From CAYREE01 sp964423225 (GTDB taxonomy: Archaea; Altiarchaeota; Altiarchaeia; IMC4; SCGC-AAA252-I15), in the NCBI GenBank assembly GCA_964423225.1, contig CAYREE010000004.1, positions 1-38,392 on the forward strand: DNA of 38,392 nucleotides, read 5' to 3'. Shown piece after piece: positions 33,076 through 38,392 of this stretch. A program made the translations under genes and the position numbers. Under the pieces are notes generated by a model that saw only the letters and a program-made list of their open reading frames with translations, was not told where the DNA came from and did not search any database. Within the stretch, counting starts at the first letter, position 1; each line of letters starts with the position of its first letter.

Positions 33076-33672
33076 ATGTCGGGTGGATTAATCGCACTAT
33101 CTTTTCTAGCGATAATCGGATTAGTAGTATTATTTGCAATAGTATTGATACTAGTATATAACGGGCTTATACAGGCTAGAAACCGCTGTGAGAATGCTTG
33201 GAGCCAGATTGACGTGCAACTTAAAAGGAGGAACAATCTCATCCCAAACCTTGTAGAGACGGTTAAGGGATATGCAGCACATGAAAAAGACACTTTTGAA
33301 CGAGTGACAGAAGCAAGAGCCCAGATGGCTAATGCAAAATCAGTCAAAGACACTGCAAAAGCAGATAACATGCTGACAGGGGCGTTAAAAAGCCTTTTTG
33401 CAGTTGCAGAAAACTATCCGCAGCTTAAGGCAAATCAAAACTTCATGCAGTTACAGGAGGAGTTAACAACAACTGAGAATAAGATAGCTTATTCAAGACA
33501 ATTCTACAATGATTCAGTATTGAAATACGATACCAAGAGACAGTCTTTTCCAAACAATATCATCGCAGGCATGTTCCACTTCATAGACAAGGATTATTAC
33601 GAAGTCGAAGAAGCAGCAAGAGAAGTCCCAAAAGTAGACTTCAAGGAAGAAAAAGAAGAAGATAATGAATAG
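33076..33672 (+). CDS. lemA: LemA family protein
   Basis: A 198-residue membrane protein. One N-terminal helix (about residues 5-32) is followed by NRCENAWSQIDVQLKRRNN and LIPNLVETVKGYAAHEK, the diagnostic LemA sequence, and a long helical region ending in TTENKIAYSRQFYNDSV and FPNNIIAG. LemA proteins have an uncharacterised role at the membrane and are commonly paired with HtpX. GAGGTGA 5-6 bases before the ATG is a strong ribosome-binding site. The htpX gene overlaps its 3' end by 8 bases, so they are co-translated. Confidence 0.95.
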   Translation: MSGGLIALSFLAIIGLVVLFAIVLILVYNGLIQARNRCENAWSQIDVQLKRRNNLIPNLVETVKGYAAHEKDTFERVTEARAQMANAKSVKDTAKADNMLTGALKSLFAVAENYPQLKANQNFMQLQEELTTTENKIAYSRQFYNDSVLKYDTKRQSFPNNIIAGMFHFIDKDYYEVEEAAREVPKVDFKEEKEEDNE

Positions 33673-34606
33673 GATGTATGCTATGGAAAAGCTAAGTTTC
33701 TACGACCAGATAGAAAGAAACAAGAGATACTCATGGGCATTGATGATGCTAGTCTTCATCATGGTCGCATTTCTATCCATGATATTCGGCCTAATATTCG
33801 CAAACATGTATGGTCCAGGAGCCTTTTTCATCTTCCTCATGTTCGCAACAATATTCAATATAGGATATCTCCTTGTAACATACTACAAATCTGCTGAAAT
33901 TGCTTTAAGTTCAGTCCACGCAATAGAAGCATTAGACAGAAAATATGACCAGCTAAATAATATCGTTGAAGAAATGTGCTTAGCAGGAGGCATGCCAAAA
34001 CCAAGAGTATATGTTATGCCCTCCCCAGACATTAATGCATTTGCAACAGGACGGGATCCAGAACACGCAGTAGTATGCATAACTCAGGGCGCACTTGACA
34101 CATTATCAAGAGACGAGATAACAGGCGTAATAGCCCATGAACTAACACACATACGAAACTATGATATCCGCTTCATCACATTGATCGCAGTCATGGTAGG
34201 GCTTGTATCCATACTCGCCCAAATGTTCCTTCGAAGCATGTGGTATTCAAGCATTGGAGGCTCAAGGAGCAGGGGACGTGGGGGAGGGCCCATGATAGTA
34301 TTAATGCTTGTTGGAATCCTCTTGTCCATAATCGCCCCCATCATTGTGAAGCTCGTGCAATTATCAATTTCAAGAAAGAGGGAATATATGGCGGATGCAG
34401 GCGCCGTTGAGATGACAAGATACCCTGAAGGCTTGGTAGGAGCATTAAAGAAGATAAAATCCCAGGCGGATAATGGCTTGAAAACAAAGGTTAATGAAGC
34501 TGTCGCACCCATGTTCCTATCAGATCCTACAAAAAACCGGTTGACAGACCTTTTCAACACACATCCACCAATAGAAGAGCGAATTACAGCTTTGGAGGCG
34601 ATGTAG
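33665..34606 (+). CDS. htpX: HtpX-type M48 membrane metalloprotease
   Basis: A 313-residue zinc protease of membrane protein quality control. Two helices come first (about residues 20-70), then GMPKPRVYVMPSPDINAFAT, the zinc motif HELTH at about 158-162, further helices, and REYMADAGAVEM with the third zinc ligand Glu. The end is THPPIEERITALEAM, as in other HtpX proteins. All catalytic residues are present. It overlaps lemA and lies 1 base before the next gene, indicating one operon. A second, partial HtpX-like gene lies at 38042. Confidence 0.95.
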   Translation: MNRMYAMEKLSFYDQIERNKRYSWALMMLVFIMVAFLSMIFGLIFANMYGPGAFFIFLMFATIFNIGYLLVTYYKSAEIALSSVHAIEALDRKYDQLNNIVEEMCLAGGMPKPRVYVMPSPDINAFATGRDPEHAVVCITQGALDTLSRDEITGVIAHELTHIRNYDIRFITLIAVMVGLVSILAQMFLRSMWYSSIGGSRSRGRGGGPMIVLMLVGILLSIIAPIIVKLVQLSISRKREYMADAGAVEMTRYPEGLVGALKKIKSQADNGLKTKVNEAVAPMFLSDPTKNRLTDLFNTHPPIEERITALEAM

Positions 34607-34607
34607 T

Positions 34608-35426
34608 ATGAGGATAGGACTTGCCACATACGCATTCCCGGACTTGGAGGTTGTAGATTCTGTGAAGATGTGCCTGAGATATTCAGACCACGTACATATC
34701 TCCCCGATCTATCCCAAAGTCAATAAGCAAGAACTAGAAGAATTAATCGAACTCCAAGACTTTTTCGGTGCTGACTTCTCAGTCCACGCCCCATTTCCAA
34801 CAAGAGGCGAGATGGCAGACCTCGGAACAAAAAAAGGACAGGAATTATTCAAATCATCCATAGAATTCGCATCAAAGCTAAATTCAGATAGGATCGTATT
34901 CCACAGCTCAGACAGGGATAAAAGACAGGATATGATAGAGCACTCAAGGGAACTCGTCGAGATGTGCGGGAAACACGACATGCTAGCATGCTTTGAAAAC
35001 CGTGCAGAACCAGAAAGCCATATCAGAGACAAACATGATTTCCTAGACTTCATAGAAAGCGTACCAGGCGCTAAGATCTGCTTTGACACGAGTCATTATT
35101 ACATGTGGAAAAAAGATGTCAAATCATTGGCAGACACAATATCATCTATTGCAGAACATATCGGGATAATCCATATGGTCGACACGTTCCAAGATCAGGA
35201 TGCGCACATGCTCCCGGGATTTGGGGAAATATCCTTACGACACTTAACCCCAGCATTCATGAAGATGCCCGCACTTAAACATATACCATTCATCTTCGAA
35301 GATCAGGAACCATTCGAGTATGAAAAAGGCATCCTAAACCTCAGACATGCTTTCGTAAGTAAAAAAGGTATGATCGACAGGAATAAAGATGATAGTGTAC
35401 TGCATGCAGAAGGAGTATTCGATTAA
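34608..35426 (+). CDS. Sugar phosphate isomerase/epimerase-like TIM-barrel protein
   Basis: A 272-residue protein of the xylose-isomerase-like/AP endonuclease IV superfamily. Metal-ligand positions are visible: VHAPF in the early strand, CFEN near residue 129, CFDTSHY near 159, IHMVD near 188, and FEDQ near 230. These residues line the barrel and bind two or three divalent metals. Members isomerise or epimerise sugars, or cut abasic DNA; sequence alone does not decide here. The full nine-His/Asp/Glu set of Nfo is not evident, so a sugar isomerase is a little more likely. It starts 1 base after htpX. Confidence 0.75.
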   Translation: MRIGLATYAFPDLEVVDSVKMCLRYSDHVHISPIYPKVNKQELEELIELQDFFGADFSVHAPFPTRGEMADLGTKKGQELFKSSIEFASKLNSDRIVFHSSDRDKRQDMIEHSRELVEMCGKHDMLACFENRAEPESHIRDKHDFLDFIESVPGAKICFDTSHYYMWKKDVKSLADTISSIAEHIGIIHMVDTFQDQDAHMLPGFGEISLRHLTPAFMKMPALKHIPFIFEDQEPFEYEKGILNLRHAFVSKKGMIDRNKDDSVLHAEGVFD

Positions 35427-35437
35427 AAAATACAATA

Positions 35438-35447
35438 GTATTTAACC
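35438..35447 (+). promoter_or_regulatory. Candidate TATA box of first phosphatase-like lipoprotein gene
   Basis: AGTATTTAAC is centred about 27 bases before the ATG at 35470, the leaderless spacing, and follows the preceding stop by 11 bases. Confidence 0.45.
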
Positions 35448-35469
35448 AGATCAAATCTTAATCACTAGT

Positions 35470-36720
35470 ATGAAAAAAGGCCTTTTCATATTGTTATTCA
35501 GCCTGTTTTTGGGATGTGTAGAACAACCAGATAATCCGGTAACAGGTTTGAACTACGATGAAGAGTCATTGAACATACTGGTTATAGGATGGGATGGCGT
35601 CCAAAGAAATGTCTTGATAGAACTACTTGAAAAAGATCAACTACCAAACCTTAAGACACTAACTAAAACCGGCTCGATCATCTCAATGAACGTGGAAACC
35701 TGCGCAACAGATACAAAAGCTGGCTGGTCAGAATTACTTACAGGCTACAGTTGCGGAATAACCGGAGTCTACTCAAACAACGTGTATATGCCAATACCCG
35801 CAAAGTATACGGTATTTGAAAGGCTTGAAAACCATTTAGGCGACTCTAAGATAAAAACAATATTTCTAAGCGGTAAAAGCTATCATGTGGGAGGTTTACC
35901 ACCGATAAAAAAATATGAATTAGAAGACATTAAAGAACGGTCAGAAGAATTAATGATCGAATTCGGATCAGAAAAAAGATCAAAGGTAATAAAGACGATA
36001 AAAAAGATTAACAAATCAAACCAACGAGACAATTTAGATATCATAAACGAGCTTAGACTGGTGATAAAAACAAATGAACCGGAACAACTATACAATAAAA
36101 CTCTTGTAAGAGAAGTGAAAGAGATCAGAGAAATGCTTTTAAACCAATATGGAATGCCATTTTATAATTCGAGGAAAAAAATCGATATATGGGATGTTAA
36201 AAGAGATCCGAGAAGCTGGAAAGGCATAATAAAAAAAGCACTGGAATATCTGGATAAAAATGCTAAAAAAAGATTTTTCTTCTTCTTCCATTTTAGAGAA
36301 CCTGATAGTGTAGGCCACGTATATGGAGAGGGATCAGACGAGTATAGAAAATCTATCATTTTAATGGATAAGTTGCTTGGTAGGATAAGAGAAAAACTCG
36401 ATGAGATGAACCAGAGTAAGAATACATTGATATATGTCGTTTCCGACCATGGATTCGACTATGGTGGATACGACCATCATAAAGCACCACATACTTTCCT
36501 TGCAACCAATGATCCCGAGATTGTAAGAAATGGAGATAGAAAGGATTTCACACCAACAATACTTTCAAAATATAGTATTAAATTAGAGGGTATAACACCC
36601 CTTCTAGAAGGAAGCTCTTTGACTGAGAAACCAGGTTCTAAGGGATTGAAAAAAGAGACATATAAGGAAAAAGCAGATAATAAAGACAGAGAATATATGA
36701 TATTCAAGAATGTCGACTGA
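35470..36720 (+). CDS. Alkaline phosphatase superfamily lipoprotein (phosphodiesterase/pyrophosphatase-like), copy 1
   Basis: A 416-residue exported protein with a lipobox SLFLGC at residues 12-17, so it is probably lipid-anchored to the outer face of the membrane. The catalytic domain matches the type I phosphodiesterase/nucleotide pyrophosphatase group (PF01663): NILVIGWDG (first metal Asp near 42), TDTKAGWSELLTGY with the likely Thr or Ser nucleophile region near 80, HFREPDSVGH near 275-284, VVSDHGFD near 322-329, and HHKAPH near 336. It hydrolyses a phosphate or sulfate ester, or transfers phosphoethanolamine-like groups; the substrate is unknown. A copy follows 35 bases downstream. Confidence 0.85.
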   Translation: MKKGLFILLFSLFLGCVEQPDNPVTGLNYDEESLNILVIGWDGVQRNVLIELLEKDQLPNLKTLTKTGSIISMNVETCATDTKAGWSELLTGYSCGITGVYSNNVYMPIPAKYTVFERLENHLGDSKIKTIFLSGKSYHVGGLPPIKKYELEDIKERSEELMIEFGSEKRSKVIKTIKKINKSNQRDNLDIINELRLVIKTNEPEQLYNKTLVREVKEIREMLLNQYGMPFYNSRKKIDIWDVKRDPRSWKGIIKKALEYLDKNAKKRFFFFFHFREPDSVGHVYGEGSDEYRKSIILMDKLLGRIREKLDEMNQSKNTLIYVVSDHGFDYGGYDHHKAPHTFLATNDPEIVRNGDRKDFTPTILSKYSIKLEGITPLLEGSSLTEKPGSKGLKKETYKEKADNKDREYMIFKNVD

Positions 36721-36726
36721 ATTTGA

Positions 36727-36737
36727 TATAAAATATC
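36727..36737 (+). promoter_or_regulatory. Candidate TATA box of second phosphatase-like lipoprotein gene
   Basis: TATAAAATATC is centred about 25 bases before the ATG at 36756, so the second copy may be transcribed from its own start as a leaderless mRNA. Confidence 0.5.
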
Positions 36738-36755
36738 TAGACTAGATTAATAATC

Positions 36756-37976
36756 ATGAGAATACTGCTGATAATATCCATTTTCTTGATAATAACCGGC
36801 TGTCAAACACTATCATACAAAAACAGTGAGAGTAATGACTTCAATATTCTAATCATAGGCTGGGACGGAGTCAACAGAAATCGGCTTATAAGGTTAATTG
36901 ATGAGGGAAAGCTACTTAACCTAAAAAAAATATCTGATGAAGGATCCATTGTCTCCCTGGATATAACGACTGGAAAAACAGATACAAGACCTGGATGGAC
37001 TGAAATACTAACGGGGTATGAACCATCAAAGACAGGGACATATTCTAATATAGACTACCGTCCAATCCCCTCAGGTTATACGATATTTGAGAGAATAGAG
37101 GATGAATTCGGGGATGAGAATATCACAACAATACTTTTATCAGGGAAAGGAAAGATGTCTGGTGCTGAACAACCAAGTGATATCGAATCCCTTAAGACAA
37201 GATTTGATAAGCTATTAGAAGATTTGGAAATTGATACGCTCAACAAGACCCTATGCATCCCTTTTCAACAGGAAGATATTATTGACAAACAGGAGATTAT
37301 GTATCGAATCACATTATGCCTACTTTATAAAAATGTTTTTGGTCAAAATATAGACCCGATAAAGGATAAGTATAAGATAAAAAAACTGAAAAATGATGCA
37401 TGGAATATATACGGCAATATTTTTTATAACACACAATCAAATGTCGACATATATGATAATACATATAATTATAGAACTAGTGATGAAATCGGCGAATCAA
37501 CCTTGAAATATCTTGAAGAGTATTACACTAATAGATTTGTTTTCCTCGCGCATTTTTCTGAACCAGACATATCAGGCCATAAGTACAATGAATCATCTAT
37601 CCAGTACAGTGAAGGTATTGTAACCGTTGATAGATGGCTTGGTAAAATCATGGATAAGTTGAAAAGCCTTGGGATATATGAGAAAACACTGATCTATGTT
37701 GTCTCTGACCATGGATTTGACAGAGACGGGTATTACCATTGGTGTGCCCCATACACATTCCTTGCTACAAACGATCCGATAATTATGAGAAATGCCGATA
37801 GAAAAGATATTACACCCCACATACTTGACCGAATTGGGATAGATGTAGAGAAGATCTATCCCAGAATGGATGGAAGACCGCTCACAGATAGAGAGGGTAA
37901 TCCAGGATTAGTATATAAAAGATTTAATAGAAGTTATTGTAAAAAAGTTTTAATCGATCATGATCAAACGATATAA
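36756..37976 (+). CDS. Alkaline phosphatase superfamily lipoprotein, copy 2
   Basis: A 406-residue paralog of the preceding gene. Lipobox IITGC at residues 12-16. Equivalent catalytic segments are NILIIGWDGVNRN (near 35), TDTRPGWTEILTGYEPSKTG, HFSEPDISGH near 265-275, VVSDHGFD near 314-321, and YHWCAPYTF. The active-site Thr/Asp/His set looks complete. The central region between about residues 130 and 220 differs strongly from copy 1, pointing to a different substrate. The tandem arrangement indicates duplication. It is followed by a promoter for the M48 protease. Confidence 0.85.
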   Translation: MRILLIISIFLIITGCQTLSYKNSESNDFNILIIGWDGVNRNRLIRLIDEGKLLNLKKISDEGSIVSLDITTGKTDTRPGWTEILTGYEPSKTGTYSNIDYRPIPSGYTIFERIEDEFGDENITTILLSGKGKMSGAEQPSDIESLKTRFDKLLEDLEIDTLNKTLCIPFQQEDIIDKQEIMYRITLCLLYKNVFGQNIDPIKDKYKIKKLKNDAWNIYGNIFYNTQSNVDIYDNTYNYRTSDEIGESTLKYLEEYYTNRFVFLAHFSEPDISGHKYNESSIQYSEGIVTVDRWLGKIMDKLKSLGIYEKTLIYVVSDHGFDRDGYYHWCAPYTFLATNDPIIMRNADRKDITPHILDRIGIDVEKIYPRMDGRPLTDREGNPGLVYKRFNRSYCKKVLIDHDQTI

Positions 37977-37991
37977 GATAAATTTCAAAAG

Positions 37992-38034
37992 TTTATATAT
38001 ACTAGAGTACATAATCATGTTATCGATTAGGTGA
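37992..38034 (+). promoter_or_regulatory. Promoter and Shine-Dalgarno of the terminal HtpX-like gene
   Basis: TTTATATATA at 37992-38001 is the strongest TATA box in the window, and AGGTGA at 38029-38034 is a ribosome-binding site 7 bases before the ATG at 38042. A transcript beginning near 38025 would have a short leader, unlike the leaderless genes before it. Confidence 0.6.
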
Positions 38035-38041
38035 AATAATA

Positions 38042-38392
38042 ATGATACAGACTCAAGGACTTGCAAAATTAAAATTCATACAATTTTTCACACTATCTCT
38101 AGTCTTCAGTGTGATAGCTGGAATACTCGCAGTAGTATTGTATTCTTCAGGTGCGCAAGGATTTGGAGGAATAATGTTTGCACTAATCCTTTCAGGCATC
38201 ATGTTGTTCATTCAGTGGATGCTCGGACCAACACTCATCAAGATGATGACCAAGATGAAGGAGATTAATGCAAACGATGCTCCTGAACTGCATGAAATGG
38301 TTGGAAGATTTGCAAAGGAAGCAGGTATCCCCAAGCCAAAAGTATTTGTTGTAAATGATACAAATTTATATAATTTTATGAATAAATTTAAA
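38042..38392 (+). CDS. HtpX-like M48 protease, 3' truncated by window end
   Basis: An open frame of 117 codons to the end of the window. It begins MIQTQGLAKLKFIQFFTL, has two N-terminal helices (about residues 15-37 and 42-62), then DAPELHEMVGRFAKEAGIPK and PKVFVVNDTN, which are the sequences preceding the zinc motif in HtpX proteins. The HExxH motif would lie beyond the end. The last nine residues (LYNFMNKFK) do not fit the family, where P-N-A-F-A follows NDTN, so the final 27 bases may be an assembly error. It is distinct from the lemA-linked htpX. Confidence 0.75.
   Translation, partial: MIQTQGLAKLKFIQFFTLSLVFSVIAGILAVVLYSSGAQGFGGIMFALILSGIMLFIQWMLGPTLIKMMTKMKEINANDAPELHEMVGRFAKEAGIPKPKVFVVNDTNLYNFMNKFK

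Noticed and set aside
1..38392. CRISPR arrays, insertion sequences or prophage genes
   Set aside because: No regularly spaced short repeats, transposase or phage proteins were found; the only long repeats are the pilin 5' segments.

Overview
The window is a dense, low-GC stretch of an archaeal genome. It comes from a draft or metagenome scaffold: there is a run of 10 Ns at 21133-21142, and both ends cut through genes. Archaeal markers are a B-family DNA polymerase with a C-terminal PCNA-binding motif, an XPD/Rad3-type Fe-S helicase, a Tad/archaellum-type secretion ATPase with two TadC-like membrane proteins, five class III signal-peptide pilins, and TATA boxes centred about 27 bp upstream of many start codons (leaderless pattern) alongside a minority of genes with a GAGGTGA-type Shine-Dalgarno. 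The phylum cannot be fixed from this window. The gene style (KGQGAMEYL pilins, HemK-like methylase, diaminopimelate epimerase) fits uncultivated lineages such as Altiarchaeota or DPANN, or a euryarchaeon.

Region 1 (1-14817) is mostly a cell-surface filament locus. In order: a DUF835 protein with an Ig-like domain (5' end missing), a MoxR AAA+ ATPase, a secreted beta-propeller/TPR protein with a C-terminal membrane anchor, a small two-helix membrane protein, a reverse-strand small multidrug-export-like membrane protein, a secreted Cys-containing protein, a pseudopilin-like membrane protein, the secretion ATPase with a fused winged-helix N-terminus, two TadC-type platform proteins, a reverse-strand NERD nuclease-like membrane protein, and five tandem pilins. 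The first three pilins share almost identical 5' DNA and then diverge abruptly, which suggests recombination or gene conversion. All five keep one pair of cysteines.

Region 2 (14822-24192, mostly minus strand) holds hisS with a downstream GT-C glycosyltransferase, a membrane-anchored FKBP-type prolyl isomerase, a second GT-C glycosyltransferase, a methyltransferase cut by the assembly gap (the two halves are in different frames only because the gap length is wrong), and polB. The glycosyltransferases could decorate the pilins or other surface proteins; this is inference.

Region 3 (24255-29068) holds dapF, the XPD-like helicase, a hypothetical protein, an agmatinase-family ureohydrolase, and a HemK/PrmC-like methylase whose otherwise complete reading frame is interrupted by TAA at the conserved Glu of its N-terminal motif.

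Region 4 (29105-38392) holds a secreted eight-repeat beta-propeller with a Thr-rich stalk and C-terminal hydrophobic tail, an overlapping arylsulfotransferase-like propeller, a YbjQ-family protein, scpB, a 26-codon signal-peptide-like ORF, lemA-htpX, a TIM-barrel isomerase/epimerase-like protein, two tandem alkaline-phosphatase-superfamily lipoproteins, and the start of a second HtpX-like protease. No tRNA, rRNA, CRISPR array or insertion sequence was recognised. No stretch longer than about 170 bases lacks a gene.
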